Below, piece by piece: positions 35,806 through 46,223 of a stretch of 64,000 nucleotides of DNA; the first letter of the stretch is position 1, and every line of letters begins with the position of its first letter. The translations under genes and the position numbers were made by a program. This DNA comes from Agrococcus sp. SL85 (GTDB lineage: Bacteria > Actinomycetota > Actinomycetes > Actinomycetales > Microbacteriaceae), in NCBI RefSeq assembly GCF_026625845.1, contig NZ_CP113066.1, positions 2,170,001 to 2,234,000 on the forward strand, in the 5' to 3' direction. The notes under the pieces were generated by a model. It was given only the letters and a program-made list of their open reading frames with translations, did no database searches and was not told the DNA's origin.

Positions 35806-36815
35806 CCGATCCCGTCGTCGACCCCGTCGCCGGCTCCGACGAGCTCGCCTTCGAGGGGGCCCTGCGCCCCACCTCGCTCGCCGAGTTCGTCGGCCAGCCG
35901 AAGGTGCGGGGGCAGCTCGAGGTGCTGCTGCGCGCCGCGGCGCTCCAGGACCGCGCGCCCGACCACATCCTCCTCGCGGGCCCCCCGGGGCTCGGCAAGA
36001 CCACGCTCGCGATGATCATCGGCGCCGAGACGGGCCGGCCCATCCGCTTCTCCTCCGGCCCGGCGATCCAGCACGCGGGCGACCTCGCGGCCGTGCTCTC
36101 GGCGCTCGTGCCGGGCGAGGTCCTCTTCATCGACGAGATCCACCGCATGGCGCGCTCGGCGGAGGAGATGCTCTACCTCGCGATGGAGGACTTCAAGATC
36201 GACATCATGGTCGGCAAGGGCGCGGGCGCGGCATCGATCCCGCTCGAGCTCGCGCCGTTCACGCTCGTGGGCGCGACGACGCGCTCCGGCATGCTGCCCG
36301 CGCCGCTCCGCGACCGCTTCGGCTTCACCGCGCACCTCGAGCACTACGACGTCGCCGACCTCGAGCGCGTGCTCGGGCGCTCCGCGAGCCTCATGGGGCT
36401 CGCGATCGAGCCCGCCGCGCTCGCGGAGCTCGCGGGGCGCTCCCGCGGCACGCCGCGCATCGCCAACCGGCTGCTGCGCCGCGTGCGCGACTGGCTCCTG
36501 GTGCACGAGGGCTCGACCGACCTGGACGGCGTGCGCGCGGCGCTCGAGCTCTACGACGTCGACGCGGCGGGCCTCGACCGCATCGACCGGGCCGTGCTCC
36601 ACGCCATCGCGCATCGCTTCGCGGGCGGCCCCGTGGGGCTGTCGACCCTCGCAGCGGCCGTGGGGGAGGAGGCCGACACGATCGAGTCGGTCGTCGAGCC
36701 CTTCCTCGTGCGCGAGGGGCTCATCGGGCGCACGCCGCGCGGCCGCGTCGCGACCCCCGCGGGCCTCCGCCACGCGGGCGCGACCTCCTCGGAGGCGACG
36801 CTCGACGGGGTATGA
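35802..36815 (+). CDS. ruvB: Holliday junction branch migration helicase RuvB
   Basis: A 337-residue AAA+ motor. Walker A is [15 protein letters not shown], Walker [10 protein letters not shown], sensor 1 [11 protein letters not shown], and the arginine finger lies in LRDRFGF. The C-terminal winged helix ends with [19 protein letters not shown], normal for RuvB. Start ATG 35802 overlaps ruvA by ATGA. The stop codon overlaps a TATGAT hexamer that probably drives yajC-secDF. Confidence 0.98.
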   Translation: MTDPVVDPVAGSDELAFEGALRPTSLAEFVGQPKVRGQLEVLLRAAALQDRAPDHILLAGPPGLGKTTLAMIIGAETGRPIRFSSGPAIQHAGDLAAVLSALVPGEVLFIDEIHRMARSAEEMLYLAMEDFKIDIMVGKGAGAASIPLELAPFTLVGATTRSGMLPAPLRDRFGFTAHLEHYDVADLERVLGRSASLMGLAIEPAALAELAGRSRGTPRIANRLLRRVRDWLLVHEGSTDLDGVRAALELYDVDAAGLDRIDRAVLHAIAHRFAGGPVGLSTLAAAVGEEADTIESVVEPFLVREGLIGRTPRGRVATPAGLRHAGATSSEATLDGV

Positions 36816-36816
36816 T
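36811..36816 (+). promoter_or_regulatory. -10 element TATGAT for yajC-secDF-rel, overlapping the ruvB stop
   Basis: TATGAT matches the -10 consensus at five of six positions and contains the ruvB TGA. It lies about 62 bp before the yajC ATG. No clear -35 is seen. Confidence 0.5.
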
Positions 36817-36878
36817 GGGCCCTTGCGTCGTGCGCGCTGCCGCGCCGACGGACCGGACTCGAGAGGCTCCCTCCCACC

Positions 36879-37271
36879 ATGCTGTTCACGCAGACGACCG
36901 CCAACGCCCAGTCGGGCGCGTTCCCGATCGACCCGCTGACGCTCATCATGCTCGTCGTGCTCGCGGCGATGATCTTCTTCATGTTCCGCTCGAACAAGAA
37001 GCGCAAGGAGCAGCAGGCGCAGCTCCAGGACAAGATGGTGCCCGGCGCCGAGGTCATGACGAACTTCGGCCTCTTCGGCGAGCTCGTGTCGATCGACGAG
37101 GAGAAGAACGAGGCCTTCGTCGAGATCGCCCCCGGCACGATCGTCCGCGTGCACCGTCAGGTGCTCGCCCGCGTCGTCGAGGACGAGCCGGTCGACGAGG
37201 CCGAGGAGGCGGCGGCCGCCGACGCCCCCGACGCCGGCGAGCAGCCCGGCGAGCCGCGCGACCGCGCCTGA
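36879..37271 (+). CDS. yajC: Preprotein translocase subunit YajC
   Basis: A 130-residue accessory subunit of the SecDF-YajC membrane complex. One helix (about 20-38, LTLIMLVVLAAMIFFMFRSN) precedes the conserved RSNKKRKEQQAQLQDKMVPG, AEVMTNFGLFGELVSID and TIVRVHRQVLARVVED. The long acidic, alanine-rich tail is usual in actinobacteria. The gap to secD is 3 bp. Confidence 0.95.
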   Translation: MLFTQTTANAQSGAFPIDPLTLIMLVVLAAMIFFMFRSNKKRKEQQAQLQDKMVPGAEVMTNFGLFGELVSIDEEKNEAFVEIAPGTIVRVHRQVLARVVEDEPVDEAEEAAAADAPDAGEQPGEPRDRA

Positions 37272-37274
37272 TCC

Positions 37275-38969
37275 GTGGCGAAGGCTCGCACCCGGGGCGC
37301 CCGCGCCCTCATCTGGCTCGTCGTCCTCTTCGCAGGCCTCGCGGCCGCCAACTTCGGCGCCGTGCAGTCCGGCGGCGGTCAGTGGACGCCGAAGCTCGCC
37401 CTCGACCTCGAGGGCGGCACGCAGCTCGTGCTCGCGCCGCAGCTCGCCGACGGCGCCTCGGTCAGCCAGGAGCAGCTCGACCAGGCCGTCGCGATCATCC
37501 GCCAGCGCGTCGACGCGTCCGGCGTCTCCGAGGCCGAGATCACGACGCAGGGCGGCCAGAACATCGTCGTCGCCATCCCGGGCGAGCCCGACGCCGCGAC
37601 GATGCAGCGCATCCAGGCGAGCGCGAAGATGGAGTTCCGCCCCGTGCTGGCCTCCGCCGCCGCGAACGCGCCCGGCACGACGCCGACCCCCTCGCCGTCG
37701 GAGGAGGCGCCCGCGGAGGGCGCGGAGCCCGGTGCCGACACCCCCGCGTGGGATGGCTCGTGGATCACGCCCGAGCGCCAGGCGGCGTTCGACGCGTTCC
37801 AGTGCGCCGACGTCGACACGACGGTGCAGGCTCCCGCGGACGAGCCCTTCATCACGTGCTCGACCGACGGCAGCGCGCGCTTCCTGCTCGGTCCGGTGGC
37901 CGTCGAGGGCGCCGACATCGCCGACGCCCAGGTCTCGGCCGCCACGAACTCGCAGGGCCAGGCCACCGGCGGCTGGGCGGTCAACCTCGAGCTGAGCGGC
38001 GAGGGCCCCGCGAACTTCGAGGCCGTCACCCGCGCCATCACGGGCCAGCCCGAGCCGACCGACCAGTTCGCCGTCGTGCTCGACTCCACCGTGCTCATGC
38101 CGATCACGTCGAACGCCGTCATCACCGACGGCAACGCGCAGATCACGGGCGGCTTCGACCAGGCGAGCGCCCGCTCGCTCGCCGACCAGCTGCGCTTCGG
38201 CGCGCTCCCCGTGGGCTTCGTCGTGCAGTCGAACGAGACGATCTCCGCGACCCTCGGCGAGAGCCAGCTGCAGGCCGGCCTCCTCGCGGGCCTCATCGGC
38301 CTCGTGCTCGTCGTCGGGTACTCGATCTTCCAGTACCGCGCGCTCGGCCTCGTGGTGGTCGGCTCGCTCGCGATCGCCGCGGGCCTGACCTACCTCGTCG
38401 TGACCTTCCTGTCGAGCACCGAGGGCTACCGCCTCTCGCTCGCGGGCATCGCGGGCCTCGTGATCGCGATCGGCATCACCGCCGACTCGTTCATCGTCTA
38501 CTTCGAGCGCATCCGCGACGAGCTGCGCGAGGGCAAGCACCTCACGAGCGCCCTCGAGACGGGCTGGAAGCGCGCCTTCCGCACGATCCTCGTGTCGGAC
38601 GCGGTGAGCTTCCTCGCCGCGGTGATCCTGTTCCTGCTCTCGGTCGGCAACGTGCGCGGCTTCGCGTTCACGCTCGGCATCACGACGTTCATCGACATCG
38701 TGGTCGTCGCGCTCTTCACGCACCCGCTGCTGCGCATCCTCGCCCGCACGCGGTTCTTCTCCGAGGGGCACCCGTTGTCGGGCCTCGACCCGAAGGCGCT
38801 CGGCGCCGTGTACCGCGGCCGCGCGAGCTTCCGCGCGCCGGTCGTGGAGGGCAAGGGGAAGACCTCGTCGCGCGAGGCCGCGCGCCGCCAGACGATCGCC
38901 GAGCGCAAGGCCGCCGAGGACGCCGTGGTCGGCGCCCGCGGCTCGGCCTCGCAGGGCAAGGAGTCCTGA
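37275..38969 (+). CDS. secD: Protein translocase subunit SecD
   Basis: A 564-residue membrane protein that uses the proton gradient to pull secreted proteins out of the Sec channel. Helix 1 (about 11-29) is followed by the DLEGGTQLVL motif and a large periplasmic-type P1 domain. P1 carries a low-complexity insert near residues 135-155 (TTPTPSPSEEAPAEGAEPG). Helices 2-6 follow, with IGITADSFIVYFERIRDELR as the RND family block. Starts at GTG 37275. The stop shares one base with the secF start. Confidence 0.97.
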   Translation: MAKARTRGARALIWLVVLFAGLAAANFGAVQSGGGQWTPKLALDLEGGTQLVLAPQLADGASVSQEQLDQAVAIIRQRVDASGVSEAEITTQGGQNIVVAIPGEPDAATMQRIQASAKMEFRPVLASAAANAPGTTPTPSPSEEAPAEGAEPGADTPAWDGSWITPERQAAFDAFQCADVDTTVQAPADEPFITCSTDGSARFLLGPVAVEGADIADAQVSAATNSQGQATGGWAVNLELSGEGPANFEAVTRAITGQPEPTDQFAVVLDSTVLMPITSNAVITDGNAQITGGFDQASARSLADQLRFGALPVGFVVQSNETISATLGESQLQAGLLAGLIGLVLVVGYSIFQYRALGLVVVGSLAIAAGLTYLVVTFLSSTEGYRLSLAGIAGLVIAIGITADSFIVYFERIRDELREGKHLTSALETGWKRAFRTILVSDAVSFLAAVILFLLSVGNVRGFAFTLGITTFIDIVVVALFTHPLLRILARTRFFSEGHPLSGLDPKALGAVYRGRASFRAPVVEGKGKTSSREAARRQTIAERKAAEDAVVGARGSASQGKES

Positions 38970-39937
38970 TGTCCCTCACCACCTTCGGCAACTCGCTCTA
39001 CACGGGCGAGCGCTCCGTCCCGGTCATCCCGAAGCGGCGCCTCTGGTTCTCGATCGCGATCGGCGTGCTGCTCGTGCTCGCGCTCGGCACCGTCGTGCGC
39101 GGCGGCTTCGTCTTCGGCATCGAGTTCACCGGCGGCAGCGAGTTCCGCGTCACCGGCGTCTCCGACACCTCCGACGGCCCCGCGGTCGACGCCGTCGCCG
39201 CGGTCGTGCCCGAGGCCGACGCACGCGCGACGGGCCTCGGCCCGGATGCGCTGCGCGTGCAGACCGACGAGGTGACCGACGAGCAGGCCGGCGAGATCCG
39301 CGCCGCGCTCGCCGACGCCTACGGCGTCGACGTCGGCTCGGTCGCGTTCTCGTTCATCGGCCCCTCGTGGGGCGCCGACGTCACGAGTCAGGCGCTCCGC
39401 GCGCTCGTCGTGTTCCTCGTGCTCGTCTCGATCGTCATGGCCGTCTACTTCCGCACCTGGAAGATGGCGGTCGCGGCCCTCGCCTCGCTCGCCTTCGACA
39501 TGCTCGTCACCGCGGGCGTCTACGGCGTCGTCGGCTTCGAGGTGACGCCGGCGGCCGTGATCGGCTTCCTCACGATCCTCGGCTACTCGCTGTACGACAC
39601 CGTGGTGGTGTTCGACAAGGTGCGCGAGAACACGGCGCCGGGGTCCTCCGGCACGTTCCTCGACAACATCAACCTCGCCGTCAACCAGACGCTCGTGCGC
39701 TCGATCAACACCTCCGTCGTGGCCGTGCTGCCGATCGCGTCGATCCTCTTCATCGGCGCGGTGCTGCTGGGTGCCGGCACGCTCCGCGACATCGCGCTCG
39801 CGCTCTTCATCGGCACGATCGTCGGCACCTGGTCGTCGATCTTCGTCGCCGCGCCCGTCTACGCGGCGCTGCGCAAGAACGACGAGATCAAGGCGGAGTC
39901 GACGCTGCCGAAGCGCGAGCGGGGCGCGGTCGTCTGA
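38969..39937 (+). CDS. secF: Protein translocase subunit SecF
   Basis: A 322-residue partner of SecD. It has FGIEFTGGSEFRVTG after helix 1, and the proton-path block TILGYSLYDTVVVFDKVREN. Helices 2-6 are in the C-terminal half, followed by a basic tail (PKRERGAVV). ATG 38969 overlaps the secD TGA by one base (TGATG). The rel gene starts 28 bp downstream. Confidence 0.97.
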   Translation: MSLTTFGNSLYTGERSVPVIPKRRLWFSIAIGVLLVLALGTVVRGGFVFGIEFTGGSEFRVTGVSDTSDGPAVDAVAAVVPEADARATGLGPDALRVQTDEVTDEQAGEIRAALADAYGVDVGSVAFSFIGPSWGADVTSQALRALVVFLVLVSIVMAVYFRTWKMAVAALASLAFDMLVTAGVYGVVGFEVTPAAVIGFLTILGYSLYDTVVVFDKVRENTAPGSSGTFLDNINLAVNQTLVRSINTSVVAVLPIASILFIGAVLLGAGTLRDIALALFIGTIVGTWSSIFVAAPVYAALRKNDEIKAESTLPKRERGAVV

Positions 39938-39965
39938 GCGGTCGCGGCAGGGGAGCGGAGGCGCC

Positions 39966-42194
39966 ATGAGCGATGCCCAGACCACCTCGGGCGGCTTCCG
40001 CACGCTCCTGCCGTTCCTGTTCTCCCGGTCGCACCGCGCGGGCGCGGTCGACGAGCTCATCCGCACCGTCCGCACGCAGCACCCGAAGGCCGACACGGGC
40101 CTCATCCAGCGGGCGTACATCGTCGCGGAGGAGGCCCACCGCGGGCAGTACCGGAAGTCGGGCGAGCCCTACATCACGCACCCCGTCGCGGTCGCGCAGA
40201 TCCTCGCCGACCTCGGCATCGGCGCCATCACGGTCGCCGCGGCGCTCTTGCACGACACCGTCGAGGACACGAGCTACACGCTCGAGCAGTGCCGCGCGGA
40301 CTTCGGCGACGAGATCGCGATGCTCGTCGACGGCGTCACCAAGCTCGACAAGCTGAAGTACGGCCAGAGCGCGCAGGCCGAGACCGTCCGCAAGATGGTC
40401 GTCGCGATGTCGAAGGACATCCGCGTGCTCGTCATCAAGCTCGCCGACCGCCTGCACAACGCGCGCACCTGGGGCTTCGTCTCCGGCGAGTCTGCGGAGC
40501 GCAAGGCACGCGAGACGCTCGAGATCTATGCGCCGCTCGCGCACCGCCTCGGCATCCAGACCATCAAGGTCGAGCTCGAGGACCTCTCGTTCGCGGTGCT
40601 GCAGCCCAAGGTCTACCTCGAGATCAAGAACCTCGTCGAGGCGCGCTCGCCCGAGCGCGAGCGCTACCTCGAGGAGGTCGTCGCGGCGCTGCGCGACGAC
40701 ATGAAGGCCTCGAAGATCCGCGGCCGCATCGCGGGCAGGCCGAAGCAGTACTACTCGATCTACACGAAGATGCAGGTCCGGGGCCACGACTTCGGCGACA
40801 TCTACGACCTCGTGGGCGTGCGCGTCATCGTGCCCTCGGTGCGCGACTGCTACGCGGTGCTCGGCGCGATCCACGCCCGCTGGGTGCCGATGCCCGGGCG
40901 CCTCAAGGACTACATCGCCACCCCGAAGTTCAACCTGTACCAGTCGCTGCACACGACGGTCATCGGCCCGCGCGGGCACCACGTCGAGATCCAGATCCGC
41001 ACCGAGGAGATGCACCGCCGCGCAGAGTACGGCGTCGCGGCGCACTGGAAGTACAAGCAGGGCGGCGGCCAGATGTCGTCGACCGACATGGCGTGGCTGC
41101 AGCACATCAACGACTGGCAGCAGGAGACCGAGGACCCGGGCGAGTTCCTCGAGTCGCTGCGCTTCGAGATCGGGGCGAAGGAGCTCTACGTCTTCACGCC
41201 CAAGGGCAAGGTCGTCGGCCTCCCCGCCGGCGCGACCCCCGTCGACTTCGCCTACGCGGTGCACACCGAGGTCGGGCACCGCACCATGGGCGCGAAGGTC
41301 AACGGCCGACTTGTGCCGCTCGACACCCGGCTCTCGACGGGCGACATCGTCGAGGTGCTCACGTCGAAGAACCCCGACTCGGGTCCCAGCCAGGACTGGC
41401 AGGGCTTCGTCACCTCGCAGCGCGCGAAGAGCAAGATCCGCCAGTGGTTCCAGCGCGAGCGCCGCGACGAGGCCGTCGAGGTGGGCAAGGAGGCGATCGC
41501 GAAGGCGATGCGCCGGCATGACCTGCCGCTGCAGAAGCTCATGGGCCGCGAGGCCTTCGCGCAGGTCGCGTCGCAGCTGAAGTACGACGACGTCACCGCG
41601 CTGTACGCGGCGGTCGGCGAGGGCCACGTCTCGACGCAGTCGGTGCTCGAGAAGGTCGTGGCGGCGATCCGCGCCGAGGAGGCGCCCGACGACGCGCCCG
41701 AGCCCGTGCTGCCGCCGACGCGCGCTCCCCGCGCGACGCACGCTGCCTCCGGCGTGCTCGTGCGCGGCGCCGACGACATCCTCGTGAAGCTCTCGAAGTG
41801 CTGCACGCCCGTGCCGGGCGACGACATCGTCGGCTTCGTCACGCGCGGGCAGGGCGTGAGCGTGCACCAGCGCTCGTGCCCCAACGTGCAGGGCCTGCTG
41901 GCGGAGCCCGAGCGCATGATCGAGGTGGCGTGGGCGCCGACCTCGAAGGGCCTGTTCCTCGTGAACATCCAGGTCGAGGCGCTCGACCGCTCCGGCCTGC
42001 TCTCGGACGTCACGCGCTCGCTCAGCGAGCACCACGTGAACATCCTCTCGGCGAGCGTGCACACGGGCACCGACCGCCTCGCGATCAGCCGCTTCGTCTT
42101 CGAGATGGGCGACGTCACGCACCTCGAGAACGTGCTGAACGCCGTGCGCCGCATCGACGGCGTCTACGACGTCTATCGCATCACCACCGGCTGA
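39966..42194 (+). CDS. rel: Bifunctional (p)ppGpp synthetase/hydrolase Rel
   Basis: A 742-residue stringent-response enzyme. The HD hydrolase domain has AEEAHRGQYRKSGEPYITHP and LLHDTVEDTSYTLEQ. The synthetase domain has KMQVRGHDFGDIYDLVGVRV, the RLKD variant of the RxKD motif (expected in bifunctional enzymes) and NLYQSLHTTVIGPRG. TGS follows (ELYVFTPKGKVVGLPAGATP), then a zinc-finger-type segment with KCCTPVPGDDIVGFVTRG and a C-terminal ACT domain. GGAGG precedes ATG 39966. Placement behind secDF is standard for Microbacteriaceae. Confidence 0.97.
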   Translation: MSDAQTTSGGFRTLLPFLFSRSHRAGAVDELIRTVRTQHPKADTGLIQRAYIVAEEAHRGQYRKSGEPYITHPVAVAQILADLGIGAITVAAALLHDTVEDTSYTLEQCRADFGDEIAMLVDGVTKLDKLKYGQSAQAETVRKMVVAMSKDIRVLVIKLADRLHNARTWGFVSGESAERKARETLEIYAPLAHRLGIQTIKVELEDLSFAVLQPKVYLEIKNLVEARSPERERYLEEVVAALRDDMKASKIRGRIAGRPKQYYSIYTKMQVRGHDFGDIYDLVGVRVIVPSVRDCYAVLGAIHARWVPMPGRLKDYIATPKFNLYQSLHTTVIGPRGHHVEIQIRTEEMHRRAEYGVAAHWKYKQGGGQMSSTDMAWLQHINDWQQETEDPGEFLESLRFEIGAKELYVFTPKGKVVGLPAGATPVDFAYAVHTEVGHRTMGAKVNGRLVPLDTRLSTGDIVEVLTSKNPDSGPSQDWQGFVTSQRAKSKIRQWFQRERRDEAVEVGKEAIAKAMRRHDLPLQKLMGREAFAQVASQLKYDDVTALYAAVGEGHVSTQSVLEKVVAAIRAEEAPDDAPEPVLPPTRAPRATHAASGVLVRGADDILVKLSKCCTPVPGDDIVGFVTRGQGVSVHQRSCPNVQGLLAEPERMIEVAWAPTSKGLFLVNIQVEALDRSGLLSDVTRSLSEHHVNILSASVHTGTDRLAISRFVFEMGDVTHLENVLNAVRRIDGVYDVYRITTG

Positions 42195-42215
42195 GCCGGG
42201 CGGCGGCGCGACGAC

Positions 42216-42255
42216 GGACGGCGGGCAGGACCCTCGAGGATCCTGCCCGCCGTCC
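42216..42255. terminator. Bidirectional hairpin terminator between rel and the DUF349 gene
   Basis: GGACGGCGGGCAGGA (42216-42230) and its exact complement at 42241-42255 form a 15-bp stem with a 10-nt loop. It sits between convergent stops at 42194 and 42277. Confidence 0.85.
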
Positions 42256-42276
42256 GCGGTCGTCGGGCGTCGGGCG

Positions 42277-43786
42277 TCAGCCGGCGGCGGCGACGACCTC
42301 GAGCCAGGAGCGCTTCGTGGCGAGCTCGGCCTCGAGCTCGGCCTTGTGCTTGGCGTCCTTCGTCTCGGCGATCTGCGCCTCGAGCTGCTCGATCGCCTCC
42401 TCCAGCTGCCCTGCGAGGCCCGCCGAGCGCGCCTTGCGCTCGGGGTTCGTCGACTGCCAGTGCTTGTCGTCGAGCTCGCGCACGTGCGACTCGACCTTGC
42501 GCATGCCGTCCTCGACCTCGCGGAGCGCCTCGCGCGGCACGCGGCCGATCTCGTCCCACCGGCGCTGGATGCCCGTGAGCGCGTTGCGCGCGGCCTGGCG
42601 GTCGGTGAGCTGCAGGATGGGCGCGGCCTCCTCGAGCAGCGCGCGCTTGGCGACGAGGTTCGCGGCGTACTCCTCGTTCTCGACGGCCGACTGCTCGGCC
42701 TTCGCCTGGAAGAGGACGTCGCCCGCCTCCTTGAACTGCGCCCACAGCGCGTCGTCGACCTTGCGGCCCGCGCGGCCGGCGGCCTTCCACTGGTCGAGCA
42801 GGCTGCGGTAGGCGGGGATGCCGTCGGAGCCCTTCGGCGCGAGCGCCTGCGCCTGCTCGACGAGCGCCTGCTTGCGGGCCCGGACGTCCTTGTGCGAGGC
42901 GTCGAGGTCGGCGAAGAAGCGGCGGCGCGCCGTCTCGAGGGTGGAGCGCGCGTCGCGGAATCGCTTCCAGAGGGCGTCGGCCTGGCCCTTGGGCAGGCGC
43001 GGGCCGTCCTTCTGCAGGCGCTGCCAGTCCGCGAAGAGCACGTCGACCTGCTGCATGGTCTGCTTCCACTGCACGTGCTCGAGGTCGCGCGCGGCGAGCT
43101 GCTCGATCGACTCGACGACCTGCGTGCGCTCCGCCACCGCGGCGTCGAGCTCGGCGCGCGTCGCGGCCTGCTGCTCGGCCTCGAGGCTGGCCGAGCGAGC
43201 CCTTGAGGGCGTCGAGGCGCGTCAGGAGCGCGGGGATGTCGCCCACGGCGTGCGCCTCGGCGACGGTCGGGTGGAGGTGCGAGGCGGCCTTCGCCACGTC
43301 GCGCGCGTTGGCGCCGCCGCGCACGCGCTGCTCGAGCAGGCGCACCTGGCCCTCGAGCTCGGCGTACTTGCGCTCGAAGTAGGCGAGCGCCTCCTCGGGG
43401 GTCGCGTCGGGGAACTGCCCGACCTGGCGCCAGCCCTCGCCCTCGCGGACGTGGACGGTGCCCTGGGCGTCGACGCGACCGAGGCCGCGCTCGATGACGG
43501 CCTCGCCGGGCTCGGCAGCGGCGGGCGACTCGGCGGCGGGGGTCTCCGCGACCTCCGGGGCCTGGTCGTCCGTGGCCTCCTCGGCGGCGGGCTGCTCGGC
43601 CGCGGCCTCGTCGGGGACAGGGGCCTCGTCTGCGGTCTCCGGCGAGGCGTGCGCCTCGGAGACGGGCGCGGGCGACTCGTCGGTCGCGGCGGCCTCGGGG
43701 GCTGCCGCGGCCTCCTGCTCGACGGGTGCCTCGGGCACGGCCGTCTCGTCGGCGGCGGGGTCGTGGGGCTGGGTGGCGTCAGGCAT
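42277..43786 (-). pseudogene. DUF349 domain-containing protein, frameshifted as sequenced near 43186
   Basis: About 503 residues when repaired. The first 100 or so residues are a Pro/Ala/Glu-rich acidic tail-like region (EAPVEQEAAAAPEAAATDES). The rest is a long series of charged alpha-helices with repeated DUF349 units, for example VLFADWQRLQKDGPRLPKGQ, then ALWKRFRDARSTLETARRRF, and later units with LLDQWKAAGRAGRKVDDALW. The function of the family is unknown. The coding frame switches at AGGCT 43184-43188 (plus strand). Restoring AGGCGCT joins SLGQ to RLEAEQQAATRAEL. GAGAGG precedes ATG 43786. Confidence 0.82.
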
Positions 43787-43821
43787 GGGGAGCCTCTCAG
43801 GCGAGGGGGATGGGCAGGACG

Positions 43822-43827
43822 AGCCTA
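43822..43827 (-). promoter_or_regulatory. -10 element TAGGCT (minus strand) for the DUF349 gene
   Basis: TAGGCT on the minus strand lies 35 bp before ATG 43786, leaving a short leader with the GAGAGG ribosome site. Confidence 0.4.
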
Positions 43828-43843
43828 GTACGCGCGGGGCGCG

Positions 43844-44602
43844 CTACTGCAGGACCACGTCGTCGATGGTCACGGGCTCGGCGGGCGCGCCGTCGGGCGC
43901 GTCGTTGACCGTGCCCTTGCTGATGACGTCGTCGATGAGCTGGTCGAGGCCCGAGGTCACCTGGCCGACGACGGAGTAGCCGCCCGCGGCGTCCGAGGGG
44001 ATGGTGGTGTCGCCGTAGACGATGAAGAACTGGTGGCCGTTCGACTCGGCGTCGCCGCCCGCGCGCGCCATGGCGATCGTGCCCGCCGGGTAGACGTCAT
44101 CCTCGGGCGCGTTCTCGATCGGACCGTACTGGTAGCTGGGGTCGCCGGCGCCGGTGCCGTCGACCGAGCCGCACTGGAGCACCGAGAAGCCCTCGGAGGT
44201 CGTGAGGCGGTGGCACGTGCGCCCGGCGTAGAAGCCGGTCTGGGCGTCGTTGACGACGGCGGAGACCGCCTGCGGGGCCGCGGCGCCGTCGAGCTCGATG
44301 GCGAGCTCGACCCCGTCGATCGTCATCGTGCCCGTCCACGTGCGGCCCTCGGCGAGGGAGGGGTCGGGCACCGTCGACTCGGCGGCGGGGGCGCTCGTCG
44401 AGGGCGCCGGGGTCTCGGTCGCCGCGGCGTCGACGGGTCCCTGGCGATCCCAGACGAGGGCCGCGCCGCCGACGAGCACGACGAGGGCGACCGCTGCGCC
44501 GACGATCGAGTCGCGCACCTGCCGGCGCTGCCGGCGCTCGTGCACGGCCTGGCGCGCCTTGTAGTCGCGCACGCGGCGCTGCTGCTCCTGCTTCGTGACC
44601 AC
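43844..44602 (-). CDS. Membrane-anchored cyclophilin-type peptidyl-prolyl isomerase
   Basis: A 252-residue protein: basic cytoplasmic N-terminus ([20 protein letters not shown]), one helix near residues 32-50, a Thr/Pro/Ala/Ser linker ([15 protein letters not shown]), then an external cyclophilin domain. Domain landmarks are [20 protein letters not shown] (the catalytic Arg of the HR pair), [20 protein letters not shown] and [11 protein letters not shown], close to the classical SNGSQFFI. It should help fold exported proteins. GTG 44602 has GGAG 5 nt upstream. It is transcribed away from rarA, toward DUF349. Confidence 0.93.
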   Translation of the reverse strand: MVTKQEQQRRVRDYKARQAVHERRQRRQVRDSIVGAAVALVVLVGGAALVWDRQGPVDAAATETPAPSTSAPAAESTVPDPSLAEGRTWTGTMTIDGVELAIELDGAAAPQAVSAVVNDAQTGFYAGRTCHRLTTSEGFSVLQCGSVDGTGAGDPSYQYGPIENAPEDDVYPAGTIAMARAGGDAESNGHQFFIVYGDTTIPSDAAGGYSVVGQVTSGLDQLIDDVISKGTVNDAPDGAPAEPVTIDDVVLQ

Positions 44603-44720
44603 GGATGCTCCCTCGTCGTCCGCGCGCTCGTCGCGCGGATGCGCCGTCCAGGCTAGCGGGTGGGCGCCCGCTGCCCGGCGGCGGCGCGGGCCGCGCCGGA
44701 GCCGCGTGGGCGGCCGCGCC

Positions 44721-44726
44721 TACGAT
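44721..44726 (+). promoter_or_regulatory. -10 element TACGAT for a leaderless rarA transcript
   Basis: TACGAT ends 6 nt before ATG 44733. The GGAGG in the gap is too close to act as a normal ribosome site. Confidence 0.5.
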
Positions 44727-44732
44727 GGAGGC

Positions 44733-46064
44733 ATGGTGATGGGGGCGACTGCGCCGCTCGCGGTGCGCATGCGCCCGACGAGCCTCGACGAGGTCGTCGG
44801 CCAGCAGCACCTCCTGCGCCCGGGCTCCCCGCTGCGCCGGCTCGCCGCGCCGAGCGAGGGCTCCACCACGGCGGGCCAGAGCGTCATCCTCTGGGGCCCG
44901 CCCGGCACCGGCAAGACGACGCTCGCGCAGTCGATCGCGCACTCCTCCGACCGCCGCTTCGTCGAGCTGAGCGCCGTCACCGCCGGCGTCAAGGACGTGC
45001 GGCAGGTGATGGAGGACTCGCTGAACCAGCGCGACCTCTTCGGCCGCTCCACCGTGCTCTTCCTCGACGAGATCCACCGCTTCACGAAGGCGCAGCAGGA
45101 CGCGCTGCTGCCGGGCGTCGAGCAGGGCTGGGTCACGCTCATCGCGGCCACGACCGAGAACCCGTCGTTCTCGGTCATCTCGCCGCTGCTGTCGCGCTCG
45201 CTGCTGCTGACGCTGCAGCTGCTCGAGGACGACGACATCGTCGCCCTCCTCGATCGCGCGATCGCCGACCCGCGCGGCTTCGACGCCCGCATCGCCCTCG
45301 ACGATGAGGCGCGGAGCCAGCTCGTGCGGCTCTCGTCGGGCGACGCGCGCCGGGCCCTCACGGCCCTCGAGGCCGCGGGCGCCCACGCGCTCGAGGCCGC
45401 GGGCACCCCGGAGGACGACGACCCGCCGGCGCTCGTCACCGCCGAGGCCGTCGCCTCCGCCGTCGACCGCGCGCTCCTGCGCTACGACCGCCAGGGCGAC
45501 GAGCACTACGACGTCATCTCCGCGTTCATCAAGTCGGTGCGCGGCTCCGACCCCGACGGCGCCCTCCACTGGCTCGCGCGGATGATCGAGGCGGGGGAGG
45601 ACCCGCGCTTCATCGCCCGCCGCATCATCGTCTCGGCCTCCGAGGACATCGGCATGGCCGACCCGCAGGCGCTCGTCATCGCCACGGCCGCCGCGACGGC
45701 GGTGCAGATGATCGGGATGCCCGAGGGCCGCATCCCGCTCGCCGAGGCCGTCGTCTACCTCGCGACGGCGCCGAAGTCGAACCGCTCCTACCGCGGCATC
45801 GACGCCGCGCTCGCCGACGTGCGCTCCGGCGACATCGGCCGCGTGCCCGTGCACCTGCGCGACGCGCACTACCCGGGCGCCAAGCGCCTCGGCCACGGCA
45901 AGGGCTACCGGTACGCGCACGACGAGCCCTCGGGCGTCGCGCCGCAGCAGCACCTGCCCGACCCGCTCGTCGGCCGCCGCTACTACGAGCCGGGCCAGCA
46001 CGGCTACGAGCGCGACGTGGCGGCGCGCCTCGAGCGCATCCGGAAGATCCTCGCGGGCGGCTGA
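44733..46064 (+). CDS. rarA: Replication-associated recombination protein RarA (MgsA)
   Basis: A 443-residue AAA+ ATPase of the clamp-loader/WRNIP1 group that acts at stalled replication forks. [20 protein letters not shown] is the family start, with Walker [15 protein letters not shown], Walker [21 protein letters not shown], and sensor [18 protein letters not shown]. The C-terminal MgsA domain contains [37 protein letters not shown] and [11 protein letters not shown]. Located upstream of rpsD-alaS, as in relatives. Confidence 0.96.
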   Translation: MVMGATAPLAVRMRPTSLDEVVGQQHLLRPGSPLRRLAAPSEGSTTAGQSVILWGPPGTGKTTLAQSIAHSSDRRFVELSAVTAGVKDVRQVMEDSLNQRDLFGRSTVLFLDEIHRFTKAQQDALLPGVEQGWVTLIAATTENPSFSVISPLLSRSLLLTLQLLEDDDIVALLDRAIADPRGFDARIALDDEARSQLVRLSSGDARRALTALEAAGAHALEAAGTPEDDDPPALVTAEAVASAVDRALLRYDRQGDEHYDVISAFIKSVRGSDPDGALHWLARMIEAGEDPRFIARRIIVSASEDIGMADPQALVIATAAATAVQMIGMPEGRIPLAEAVVYLATAPKSNRSYRGIDAALADVRSGDIGRVPVHLRDAHYPGAKRLGHGKGYRYAHDEPSGVAPQQHLPDPLVGRRYYEPGQHGYERDVAARLERIRKILAGG

Positions 46065-46104
46065 CGCGCCGCGGGCGGGCTGGGCCGGAGCGCGGCTCCT
46101 CTGC

Positions 46105-46223
46105 TAGTCTGGTCGCTGGTCCGCAGGGCGCCCCGCGCCCATCCCTGGACCCGCACCCCTCCTTAGGTCCCGGCACTCGGCCGGGACAGCCGCTCGCGCG
46201 GCAGCGACTCAGCGAAGGAAGTC
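46105..46223 (+). promoter_or_regulatory. rpsD promoter and structured leader
   Basis: TAGTCT (46105-46110) is a -10 candidate followed by a leader of about 105 nt, unusually long for this window. The leader contains a perfect 8-bp hairpin GTCCCGGC (46167-46174) / GCCGGGAC (46180-46187) and AAGGAAG just before ATG 46224. In other bacteria S4 represses its own mRNA through such a leader. That role here is inference. Confidence 0.45.
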
